Of a stretch of DNA of 15,547 nt, positions 1 through 5,862 are shown piece by piece. The stretch comes from Clostridia bacterium. Lineage in GTDB: Bacteria > Bacillota_A > Clostridia > Oscillospirales > CAG-272. Position 1 is the first letter of the stretch, and each line of letters starts with the position of its first letter. The stretch lies in contig JAFXWT010000058.1 in NCBI GenBank assembly GCA_017542695.1, positions 1 through 15,547 on the forward strand. Reading direction: 5' to 3'. Both the position numbers and the translations under genes were made by a program. The notes beneath the pieces were generated by a model that saw only the letters and a list, made by a program, of their open reading frames with translations, did no database searches and had not been told where the DNA came from.

Positions 1-26
1 GCCTTCTCCTTTCGGGGAAGCCCTTT

Positions 27-254
27 TCATTTCCTTTTTTTGAATATCCGACGTTTCTTCTCGCCGCCGTCCATTGACGTTATCGGCACACCGAGCAGAT
101 CGAGATAGCTTTCCGCGTCGGCGTCAGACTGCGGCGGGGTGGGGACGCACCCCGTAAATTCGTTTGCCGACGCCGCTTCATCGAAGAAATACGCGCTTGA
201 CATTTCGCCGTCGACAGTTCGCGCCGTCTGCCGCGGATTTTTCTTTTTGTCCAT
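27..254 (-). CDS. Small hypothetical protein (75 aa), unidentified
   Basis: The protein is not recognised. It has 75 residues, with a lysine/arginine-rich N-terminus, an acidic middle containing ANEFTGCVPTPP followed by SDADAESYLDLLG, and a strongly basic tail ending KKRRIFKKRK. There is no signal peptide or membrane segment, so it is probably cytoplasmic or, given the charged tail, associated with nucleic acid or the spore. The ATG at 254 is preceded on this strand by a purine-rich AGGCG about 11 bases upstream, a weak but usable ribosome binding site. It reads away from deoC across a gap that holds the deoC promoter. The composition matches its neighbours, and the motif-like core next to a plausible binding site makes it likely to be a real gene rather than a shadow. 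No function can be assigned. Confidence 0.6.
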   Translation of the reverse strand: MDKKKNPRQTARTVDGEMSSAYFFDEAASANEFTGCVPTPPQSDADAESYLDLLGVPITSMDGGEKKRRIFKKRK

Positions 255-315
255 AATATATCACGCGCCTTTTTCATATTTTCGGTATCTGACGAAAAAA
301 TATTCCGCCATCATC

Positions 316-344
316 TTGAAATGACAAAGAAAAAATGGTAAAAT
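316..344 (+). promoter_or_regulatory. Sigma-A-type promoter of deoC-deoD
   Basis: TTGAAA at 316-321 and TAAAAT at 339-344 are separated by 17 bases. TG at 336-337 gives an extended -10 (TGGTAAAAT). Transcription would start near 351, leaving a leader of about 28 bases before the deoC ATG at 379. No operator-like repeat was seen beside it. Confidence 0.7.
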
Positions 345-378
345 TAAATTGCAAAATAAAACAAAGCGAGGGCAAATC

Positions 379-1050
379 ATGGAAATAAGCGAAATACTAT
401 CAAAAGTAGACCACACGCTCCTTAACCCCGCGGCAACGTGGAGCGACATCAAGCAAATTTGCGACGACGGAATTAAATACAAGACCGCGTCCGTCTGCAT
501 TCCCGCGTCTTTTGTCAAAGAGGCGGCGGAATACGTTTGCGGCGGCGTGAAAATATGCACCGTCATCGACTTCCCTAACGGGTACTCGACGACGGCGGCA
601 AAATGCTTTGAAGCGAGCGACGCCGTAATGAACGGCGCGGATGAGATCGACATGGTGATCAACATCGGCGCTCTGAAAGATAAGAAATACGACTTTGTTC
701 TAGGCGAGATACGCGCCGTAAAAGCGGCTTGCCGCGGAAAACTGCTCAAAGTCATCATCGAAACGTGCCTTCTTACCGAGGAAGAAAAGATAAAAATGTG
801 CGAGATCGTCTCCGCGTCGGGTGCGGAATACATCAAGACCTCGACGGGATTTTCGACGGGCGGCGCCACGAAAGAGGACGTCGCGCTGATGGCGCGCCAC
901 GTCGCGCCGCACGTAAAGATCAAGGCGGCGGGAGGCATTTCGTCTCTTCAAGACGCGGAGGACTTCATCGCGCTCGGCGCGTCGCGCCTCGGCACGAGCC
1001 GCATCGTTAAAATAGTAAAAAATATGCCGCGGGAAAGCGGCGGATATTGA
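379..1050 (+). CDS. deoC: Deoxyribose-phosphate aldolase
   Basis: This cytoplasmic class I aldolase splits 2-deoxyribose-5-phosphate into glyceraldehyde-3-phosphate and acetaldehyde in deoxynucleoside catabolism. The start chosen is ATG 379, giving 223 residues, the usual DeoC length; GAGGG lies 6 bases upstream, whereas a longer reading from TTG 349 has no binding site and would begin close to the expected transcription start. The family hallmarks are present: KVDHTLL at 9-15, [10 protein letters not shown] at 88-97 with the catalytic Asp91, KVIIETC at 124-130, the Schiff-base Lys153 in IKTSTGF, and the second active-site Lys182 in KAAGGI. It forms an operon with deoD, whose start follows after 9 bases and whose ribosome binding site overlaps the deoC stop codon. 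All catalytic residues are intact. Confidence 0.97.
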   Translation: MEISEILSKVDHTLLNPAATWSDIKQICDDGIKYKTASVCIPASFVKEAAEYVCGGVKICTVIDFPNGYSTTAAKCFEASDAVMNGADEIDMVINIGALKDKKYDFVLGEIRAVKAACRGKLLKVIIETCLLTEEEKIKMCEIVSASGAEYIKTSTGFSTGGATKEDVALMARHVAPHVKIKAAGGISSLQDAEDFIALGASRLGTSRIVKIVKNMPRESGGY

Positions 1051-1059
1051 GGTGATATT

Positions 1060-1800
1060 ATGAGTTATCCGACACCGCACATAAGCGCGACGCCCGCGGA
1101 TTTCGCAAAGACGGTGCTCATGCCGGGCGATCCGCTCCGCTCGAAATTCATCGCCGAGAACTTCCTCGACTCGCCGCGCCTCGTCAACAACGTGCGCGGG
1201 GTGCAGGGTTACACGGGCACGTATAAAGGCACGCCCGTTTCCGTTATGGCGAGCGGGATGGGCATCCCGTCGATCGGTATCTATTCGTACGAGCTGTATA
1301 ATTTCTTCGGCGTTGAAACGATAATCCGCGTCGGCTCGGCAGGCGGGGTGAGCGAGAAAGTCCACGTGCGCGATATCGTCATCGGCGAGGGCGCGTGTAC
1401 CGACTCGAACTATGCCGCGCAGTATCATCTGCCGGGCTCATTCGCGCCGATAGCCGATTTTGAAACGCTTGCGCTGGCGGTTGATGTTGCAAAGGAAATG
1501 AAGTTGAACTACCACGTCGGCAACGTGCTGTCGTCCGACTGCTTTTACGGCGATTCGGCGGGACTGCCCGACGAAATGCTGCCGCGCGCGCTGTGGGGAA
1601 AAATGGGCGTGCTCGCCATTGAAATGGAGAGCGCGGCGCTCTATATGAACGCCGCACGCGCCGGAAAACGCGCGCTCGGAATATTCACGGTGTCCGACCA
1701 TCTTATCACGGGCGAATCGACTACGGCGGAAGAGAGGCAGAACACGTTCACCGACATGATGAAGCTCTCGCTCGAAACGGCGGTACGGCTTGATAAATAA
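1060..1800 (+). CDS. deoD: Purine-nucleoside phosphorylase, DeoD type
   Basis: This enzyme phosphorolyses purine (deoxy)nucleosides to the free base and (deoxy)ribose-1-phosphate. The product feeds the deoxyribose route that ends at DeoC, once a phosphopentomutase, not present in this window, has isomerised it. The protein has 246 residues and belongs to the hexameric, low-molecular-mass family. Visible motifs are His7 (TPHI), MPGDPLR at 21-27 with phosphate-binding Gly23 and Arg27, RVGSAGG at 90-96 with Arg90 and Ser93, the ribose-binding EMES at 188-191, and the base-protonating Asp213 in TVSDHLITGE. The binding site GAGGTGAT at 1049-1056 lies 4 bases before the ATG region and overlaps the deoC stop, so the pair is probably translationally coupled. 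A strong terminator follows three bases after the stop. Family assignment is secure. Confidence 0.97.
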   Translation: MSYPTPHISATPADFAKTVLMPGDPLRSKFIAENFLDSPRLVNNVRGVQGYTGTYKGTPVSVMASGMGIPSIGIYSYELYNFFGVETIIRVGSAGGVSEKVHVRDIVIGEGACTDSNYAAQYHLPGSFAPIADFETLALAVDVAKEMKLNYHVGNVLSSDCFYGDSAGLPDEMLPRALWGKMGVLAIEMESAALYMNAARAGKRALGIFTVSDHLITGESTTAEERQNTFTDMMKLSLETAVRLDK

Positions 1801-1802
1801 AG

Positions 1803-1828
1803 AAAAAAGAGGCGTGCGCCTCTTTTTT
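1803..1828. terminator. Bidirectional Rho-independent terminator between deoD and cotJC
   Basis: The stem GAGGC/GCCTC (1809-1813 with 1818-1822, loop GTGC) is flanked by six A's upstream and at least seven T's downstream, so a U-tract is available on either strand. It ends the deoC-deoD transcript on + and could also end the cotJ operon transcript on -. Confidence 0.88.
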
Positions 1829-1837
1829 TCTGACTTT

Positions 1838-1909
1838 GCGGGCGGCTCGTGAATCGCCCCTGCAAAAACAAACGGAAGAATCGTAGGTCGGTCACAAGGG
1901 ACCGCCCGC
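1838..1909. repeat. Small palindromic intergenic element (candidate interspersed repeat)
   Basis: GCGGGCGG at 1838-1845 is the exact reverse complement of CCGCCCGC at 1902-1909, enclosing 56 bases. Each end also folds on itself: GGGCG at 1840-1844 with CGCCC at 1855-1859, and CGGTC at 1889-1893 with GACCG at 1900-1904. The element lies between two convergent operons and has no reading frame of its own. That it belongs to a dispersed family is inference; only one copy with this architecture is visible here. Confidence 0.45.
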
Positions 1910-1926
1910 TTTTAGATTTTCCGTTT

Positions 1927-2535
1927 TCATCCTCCGCACCCGTTCGGGAACGCGGGATTGAAGAAGTAGTAATTTTTGCTGTTCAGGTTATCCCTGACGA
2001 TGCCGAGCGCCTCGCCGAAGCGCTGGAAATGCACGATCTCGCGCTGGCGCAGGAATTTTATCGGCTCGATCACGTCGGGATCGTCGACGAGCTTCAAAAT
2101 GTTGTCGTAGGTCGTTCTCGCTTTTTGTTCGGCCGCCATATCCTCCATAAGATCGGTTATCGGGTCGCCCTTCGACTGCATGAACGCCGCGGTGTACGGC
2201 ACGCCCGCCGCCGCCTGCGGATAAATACCCGTTGTGTGATCGACGAAATATGTGTCAAAGCCCGATTGTTTTATCTCGGGTATGTCAAGTCCTTTTGTGA
2301 GCTGATACAGTATCGCGCCGATCATTTCGAGATGCGCCAGCTCTTCTGTGCCGATGTCGGTCAGCAGTCCTGCGACGTCCTTATACGGCATTGCAAATCT
2401 TTGCGACAGATAGCGGAGCGACGCGCCGAGCTCGCCGTCTGGCCCGCCGTACTGGCTGATTATCACTTTCGCGGCGCGCGCGTCGGGATTTTTTATTTTG
2501 ACGGGAAACTGTAACCTTTTTTCATATTCCCACAT
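1927..2535 (-). CDS. cotJC: Spore coat protein CotJC, manganese-catalase family
   Basis: CotJC is a spore inner-coat protein with the ferritin-like fold of dimanganese catalases; it is made in the mother cell during sporulation and may remove peroxide. The start chosen is ATG 2535 (202 residues): GGAGG lies 9 bases upstream, and a longer reading from 2592 would run through cotJB. The metal-ligand pattern is complete: Glu35 in GGPDGELGASL, Glu65 and His68 in TEELAHLE, Glu136 in AAEQKAR, and Glu166/His169 in REIVHF. The tail ends NPAFPNGCGG. It is the last gene of the operon; its start lies one base after the cotJB stop, and its ribosome binding site sits inside cotJB. The assignment rests on motif, length and context together. 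Catalase activity itself is inferred from the ligands. Confidence 0.95.
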   Translation of the reverse strand: MWEYEKRLQFPVKIKNPDARAAKVIISQYGGPDGELGASLRYLSQRFAMPYKDVAGLLTDIGTEELAHLEMIGAILYQLTKGLDIPEIKQSGFDTYFVDHTTGIYPQAAAGVPYTAAFMQSKGDPITDLMEDMAAEQKARTTYDNILKLVDDPDVIEPIKFLRQREIVHFQRFGEALGIVRDNLNSKNYYFFNPAFPNGCGG

Positions 2536-2536
2536 A

Positions 2537-2806
2537 TCAGTTCGCCTCCGTTTCCCACGGCATCGGAGCGGCTGTCCAGCCCCATCCGCCATCGGCGTTC
2601 ACGCGGTACGCCTCGACGTCGCCGTATTTTTCGGTATATGCGGCGAGGATATCGCTTCGCCGCGTCATGTATTCTTTATAGAGCGCTACAGCATCGTTCG
2701 CCGTCGGATGCGTGTCGAGATATAGGCGAAGCTCATCCATCGCAAAGCTGATCTCCGTCAGCTCGGAAAACAGCGCGTACTGTTCTTTTACGTTTCTGTC
2801 GTTCAT
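2537..2806 (-). CDS. cotJB: Spore coat protein CotJB
   Basis: This 89-residue protein has the CotJB signature: a helical N-terminal half with DELRLYLDTHPTANDAVAL (residues 24-42), then KYGDVEAYRV and a tryptophan/proline-rich end (GWGWTAAPMPWE). In Bacillus the CotJ proteins are incorporated together into the spore coat, and CotJB is needed with CotJC; its biochemical role is not known. The ATG at 2806 has GGGAGG 7 bases upstream and overlaps the cotJA stop in an ATGA junction. The cotJC start follows one base after its own stop, so the three genes are almost certainly translated as a coupled unit. There is no signal peptide, as expected for a coat protein assembled from the mother-cell cytoplasm. 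Confidence 0.94.
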   Translation of the reverse strand: MNDRNVKEQYALFSELTEISFAMDELRLYLDTHPTANDAVALYKEYMTRRSDILAAYTEKYGDVEAYRVNADGGWGWTAAPMPWETEAN

Positions 2807-3051
2807 CTTCGTCCTCCCGTGCAGTAGGGCATATTAAGCTCGGCGAAAAGCGTTCCCGCGTAGAGCGCGTCGGACGGAGAATAGAGATTTTTGAAGCTCT
2901 GCTCGGGCACGTACGCCATCGCAAGCGCCATACCGCCTCCCGCTCCGTTTTGCATCTGTCTGCCCGAAAAAGCGGGCGCGGCGCGTCGTGTCGACATATC
3001 GCGGCCGCCGAACATGCTTTTCGCGCCGGAATTGTATATGTTTCTGTTCAT
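2803..3051 (-). CDS. cotJA: Spore coat-associated protein CotJA
   Basis: This 82-residue protein carries the CotJA core LAMAYVPEQSFKNLY (residues 43-57), followed by DALYAGTLFAELNMPY. The N-terminal 40 residues are variable, rich in Arg, Gly and Asn, and unlike the compact core. It is the first gene of cotJABC and overlaps cotJB by four bases. The start is the least certain in the operon. ATG 3051 has no Shine-Dalgarno site at normal linear distance; the nearest, AAAAAAGG, is 26 bases away with a 16-base stem-loop between them, which would restore normal spacing if folded. Internal ATGs (residues 12 and 19) lack good sites. Sporulation sigma-E control is expected from the Bacillus homologue, but no convincing sigma-E promoter was recognised here. 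Confidence 0.88.
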   Translation of the reverse strand: MNRNIYNSGAKSMFGGRDMSTRRAAPAFSGRQMQNGAGGGMALAMAYVPEQSFKNLYSPSDALYAGTLFAELNMPYCTGGRR

Positions 3052-3060
3052 GTTATGTTT

Positions 3061-3085
3061 TGTCGGATCTCCGACATCCTTTTTT
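3061..3085 (-). promoter_or_regulatory. cotJA leader: ribosome binding site plus bridging stem-loop
   Basis: Read on the - strand, AAAAAAGG (3085-3078) and one A are followed by the hairpin TGTCGG-AGAT-CCGACA (3076-3061), then nine bases and the ATG at 3051. If the hairpin forms, the ribosome binding site sits about 10 bases from the start; if it is open, the distance is 26. On + the same hairpin is followed by TCCTTTTTT and resembles a terminator, but no + gene precedes it. Confidence 0.5.
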
Positions 3086-3092
3086 GTTACTC

Positions 3093-3107
3093 GCGGGCGT
3101 CGCCCGC
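3093..3107. other. GC-rich hairpin in the cotJ leader region
   Basis: GCGGGC at 3093-3098 pairs with GCCCGC at 3102-3107 over a three-base loop. On - it lies just upstream of the cotJA ribosome binding site, and no U-tract follows it, so it does not look like a terminator in that direction. Its role is unknown; its core resembles other intergenic palindromes in this window. Confidence 0.4.
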
Positions 3108-3181
3108 TACTTTATCTTATTCGTCGGCGGGGAAGAGTGTGAAAGAAAAAGGCGTATAATGCGCGCGGGGCAGAGCTCTCT

Positions 3182-3205
3182 CTGTCGCGCCCGCGGGCGC
3201 GACAG
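3182..3205. repeat. Perfect 24-bp palindrome
   Basis: CTGTCGCGCCCG (3182-3193) is followed directly by its exact reverse complement, with no spacer. AGCTCTC occurs as a direct repeat on both sides (3174-3180 and 3204-3210). It lies in the 368-base non-coding gap between the divergent cotJ and GH20 operons, about 145 bases from each start or promoter. It could be an operator for a dimeric regulator, a cruciform-prone site or part of a dispersed repeat. No T-tract supports a terminator. Confidence 0.6.
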
Positions 3206-3255
3206 CTCTCGCGTCAACAGGGAGAGAAAATATAAAAAACAGCCGACAGTGCCGT

Positions 3256-3314
3256 TGAAATGCACCCACTGTTGAACATTATGCCGCTTTGCCTGACTTT
3301 TGGAGTGCATTTCA
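3256..3314. repeat. Inverted repeat TGAAATGCAC...GTGCATTTCA
   Basis: TGAAATGCAC at 3256-3265 is the exact reverse complement of GTGCATTTCA at 3305-3314, with 39 bases between. A second pair, ACAGTG (3246-3251) with CACTGT (3267-3272), encloses the left arm, so both structures cannot form at once without a knot. The element ends about 36 bases upstream of the GH20 promoter -35. It may be a dispersed palindromic repeat or a protein-binding site; the sequence alone does not decide. Confidence 0.45.
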
Positions 3315-3349
3315 CTTACATCTGTCTAAAAAAGTTCACAAAATAATGC

Positions 3350-3377
3350 TTGAAAATTCGCTTTGATATGGTATAAT
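3350..3377 (+). promoter_or_regulatory. Sigma-A-type promoter of the GH20-to-rubrerythrin operon
   Basis: TTGAAA at 3350-3355 and a consensus TATAAT at 3372-3377 are 16 bases apart. TG at 3369-3370 adds an extended -10 (TGGTATAAT). Transcription would start near 3384, giving a leader of about 36 bases that ends in the ribosome binding site GCGGAGG (3404-3410). Confidence 0.8.
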
Positions 3378-3419
3378 AAGCATATAAAACACAATTTTTA
3401 CCCGCGGAGGATAATTATT

Positions 3420-5012
3420 ATGAAAAATTTTGACAGCTTCGGTGTAATGATCGACTGCTCGCGCAACGCCGTTCCGAGCGTTGAAGGACTCAAAAAGTTT
3501 TTCTCGATCATATCGAAAATGGGTTACAACTACGCGATGCTCTACACAGAGGACACGTATGAAGTTGATGGCGAGCCGTTCTTCGGATACAAGCGCGGCA
3601 GATACTCCGCCCGTGAGCTGAAAGAACTCGATGAGTACTCATCGTCTGTCGGGATAGAGCTTATTCCGTGCATACAGACTCTCGCGCATCTCAAAACGAT
3701 ACTCCGCTGGGACGAATACCGTCCGATATTCGACATCGACGACATCATCCTCGCGGACGAGGAGAGAACTTATACACTTGTAGAAAATATGTTCAAAACT
3801 CTGCGGCGCGCGCTGAAAACTAACAAGATACATATCGGAATGGACGAAGCGCACAACGTCGGACTCGGCAGATATCTCGATAAACACGGATTTACGAACA
3901 GATACGAGCTGCTTATGCGCCACCTCGAAAAAGTGTGCGATATTGCGAAAAAATACGGCTTTGAGCCGATGATGTGGTCCGATATGTTCTTCCGCCTCGT
4001 CAGTCACGGCGCGTATAATCCCGTTGACGAATTTCCGCCTGAGATCAAGGAGCACATCCCCGAAAACGTGACGCTCGTCTATTGGGATTACTACCACGAG
4101 GACGCGGAATTTTACGAAAAGATGATAGACTCGCACAAGAAGCTCAGCGACAAAATCGCTTTCGCGGGCGGTGCGTGGTGCTGGGGGAATTTCGCCCCGC
4201 ATCAAATTATTTCAAACCGCCGCAACGATATAGCCATCCCCGCCTGCATGAGAAAAGGCGTTAAAAACGTTCTGCTGACGATGTGGGGCGACAACGGCGG
4301 CGAATGCCCGTACGTTTCGGTGCTCGCGTCGCTGATGCACGCGGCGGCGCTCGCCGAGGGAATGACTCCCGATCAAGAGCGCGCGAAATTCAAGGAGATA
4401 ACGGGCGAGGACTATCAGGCGTTCCTCGACCTCGATCTTCCGAACCACATCTATGGCGAAAAGACGACCGTCGGAACGGCGGCATACTGCAAGCAGCACC
4501 TTTATAACGATATATTCCTCGGCATACTCGACGACTCCGCCGAGGGCGGATACGACGCGGCGATATACAAGGATTACGCCGCAAAATTCAAAAAATACGC
4601 CGTCGAAAGCAAATCATTCGCGTTCCTGTTCGATTCGGCGGCGGCGCTTTGCTCCGCGCTTGAAATAAAATTCGACCTCGGAAAGAAAGTCCGCGCGGCG
4701 TACGCGGCGCACGACACAAAATCGCTGAAAAATATCGCCGACGGCGACATTCCCGAGTGCGTTTCGCGCGTCAAAAAATTCCACCGAGCTTTGCGCGATC
4801 AGTGGTACGCCGTCAACAAGACATATGGCTTTGAAGTACAGGACGCGCGCCTCGGCGGGCTTATCCTGCGCCTTGAAAGCTGCCGCGAGAGATTACTCGA
4901 CTACGTAGGCGGAAAAATAAATTCCATCGCCGAGCTCGAGGAGCCGGTGCTCATCAACGACCGCGGCGGCATGAACGAATACGCGCGGATGATAACCGCG
5001 AACGTGGTATGA
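3420..5012 (+). CDS. Cytoplasmic beta-N-acetylhexosaminidase, GH20 (GcnA/GH20C-like)
   Basis: This is a predicted glycoside hydrolase family 20 enzyme, removing terminal N-acetylglucosamine or N-acetylgalactosamine by substrate-assisted catalysis. The start is ATG 3420, with GCGGAGG 9 bases upstream, giving 530 residues; an upstream in-frame ATG at 3363 overlaps the promoter. An N-terminal TIM barrel of about 330 residues contains the Asp142-Glu143 catalytic pair in HIGMDEAHN, with WSD at 186-188, VYWDYY near 220-225, GAWCWGNF near 251-258 and MWGDNGG at 288-294, the aromatic pocket positions of the family. About 200 mostly helical residues follow. There is no signal peptide, so it acts inside the cell on imported oligosaccharides, as reported for streptococcal GH20C/GcnA-type enzymes. 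It is the first gene of the operon, with one base before the TPR gene. The family is secure; the substrate is inferred. Confidence 0.88.
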   Translation: MKNFDSFGVMIDCSRNAVPSVEGLKKFFSIISKMGYNYAMLYTEDTYEVDGEPFFGYKRGRYSARELKELDEYSSSVGIELIPCIQTLAHLKTILRWDEYRPIFDIDDIILADEERTYTLVENMFKTLRRALKTNKIHIGMDEAHNVGLGRYLDKHGFTNRYELLMRHLEKVCDIAKKYGFEPMMWSDMFFRLVSHGAYNPVDEFPPEIKEHIPENVTLVYWDYYHEDAEFYEKMIDSHKKLSDKIAFAGGAWCWGNFAPHQIISNRRNDIAIPACMRKGVKNVLLTMWGDNGGECPYVSVLASLMHAAALAEGMTPDQERAKFKEITGEDYQAFLDLDLPNHIYGEKTTVGTAAYCKQHLYNDIFLGILDDSAEGGYDAAIYKDYAAKFKKYAVESKSFAFLFDSAAALCSALEIKFDLGKKVRAAYAAHDTKSLKNIADGDIPECVSRVKKFHRALRDQWYAVNKTYGFEVQDARLGGLILRLESCRERLLDYVGGKINSIAELEEPVLINDRGGMNEYARMITANVV

Positions 5013-5013
5013 T

Positions 5014-5862
5014 ATGAACGGTGAAAAGAAAGAACACGGCATTCCCGCCGAAGATTATAAAGAGCCCGTCTGCCCGTTCGTTTCCGATTTTTATGAGGGA
5101 GGACCCGCGGTCGAGCCGATACCCGTCGGGCGATTTATCGAAAAGCTCGACGAACTGATCTATAAAAAGAACGACATCTCCGCCGCGCGCCGCCACCTCG
5201 ACTATTGGGAGCGCGCCGCGAAGGCGGGGAACGACGCGCGCGGACTTCTCACCGTCGAAAATGAAATGATGGGATTTTTCCGTCAGAACGGCACGAAGGA
5301 CGAAGCGTACGCGGCGGTTGACGCGGCGCTCGGACTGCTCGGCGAGCTCAATATGACCGATCACGTCACGGGCGCGACGACGTATCTCAACGCGGCGACC
5401 GTGTATAAGACGTTCGGCGAGCCCGGAAAAGCTGTCGAAAACTACGAAAAGGCGCGCGGGATATACGAAAAACATCTCGAAAAATCAGACTCTCGCCTCG
5501 CGGGGCTTTACAACAATTACGCGCTCGCGCTATGCGATATGGGGCGGTTTGACGAATCCGAAAAGATGTATTTTTCGGCGCTTGAGATAGTCGAAAACGA
5601 CGTCGGTCAAGCGCTTGAGCGCGCGATAACGTATCTCAACCTCGCCGATCTGTACTATGAAAAACTCGGCGAGCTCGACTCGGCGGACTATATCGAAAAG
5701 TATCTTTCAAAAGCCGAGGCGGTGCTTGACGGTGACGTCGAGCACAGCGGGTACTACGCTTATGTATGCGAAAAATGCGCACCGACGTTCGAGTATTACG
5801 GCTGGTTTGTGACGGCTAAGACGCTACGCGAAAGGGCGGCGATGATACATGACGGGACTTGA
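5014..5862 (+). CDS. Tetratricopeptide-repeat protein
   Basis: This is a 282-residue soluble protein built mainly of TPR-like helix pairs, which mediate protein-protein contacts. Likely repeats are at about 82-112, 121-155 (TYLNAATVYKTFGEPGKAVE), 164-197 (YNNYALALCDMGRFDESEKM) and 206-240 (TYLNLADLYYEKLGELDSAD). A non-repeat N-terminal segment of about 40 residues contains KEPVCPFVSDFYEGGP, and the last 40 residues are also outside clear repeats. There is no signal peptide or membrane span. Its ATG is one base after the GH20 stop, with only a weak ribosome binding site, so translation probably depends on coupling. It overlaps the DUF4037 gene by 14 bases, which suggests the two products work together. 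The partner and function are unknown. Confidence 0.85.
   Translation: MNGEKKEHGIPAEDYKEPVCPFVSDFYEGGPAVEPIPVGRFIEKLDELIYKKNDISAARRHLDYWERAAKAGNDARGLLTVENEMMGFFRQNGTKDEAYAAVDAALGLLGELNMTDHVTGATTYLNAATVYKTFGEPGKAVENYEKARGIYEKHLEKSDSRLAGLYNNYALALCDMGRFDESEKMYFSALEIVENDVGQALERAITYLNLADLYYEKLGELDSADYIEKYLSKAEAVLDGDVEHSGYYAYVCEKCAPTFEYYGWFVTAKTLRERAAMIHDGT

Noticed and set aside
3..41. Possible terminator at the window edge: hairpin 3-20 (CTTCTCC/GGGGAAG) and T-rich 24-41
   Set aside because: The stem includes a G-T pair, the main T-run is 14 bases beyond it, and the gene it would end is outside the window.
1849..2514. 221-codon + frame over cotJC
   Set aside because: cotJC on - is certain by its metal ligands; this frame is its mirror and starts inside the palindromic element.
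3061..3085. Hairpin plus TCCTTTTTT as a + terminator
   Set aside because: No + gene lies upstream within the convergent cotJ region; its position relative to the cotJA start is the better explanation, though termination of antisense RNA is not excluded.
3155..3160. TATAAT on +
   Set aside because: There is no -35 at proper spacing and no gene or structured RNA directly downstream.
2891..3275. Overlapping small + frames between cotJ and the GH20 gene
   Set aside because: They start inside cotJA on the opposite strand, have no binding sites and read through the palindromes; this gap is treated as non-coding.
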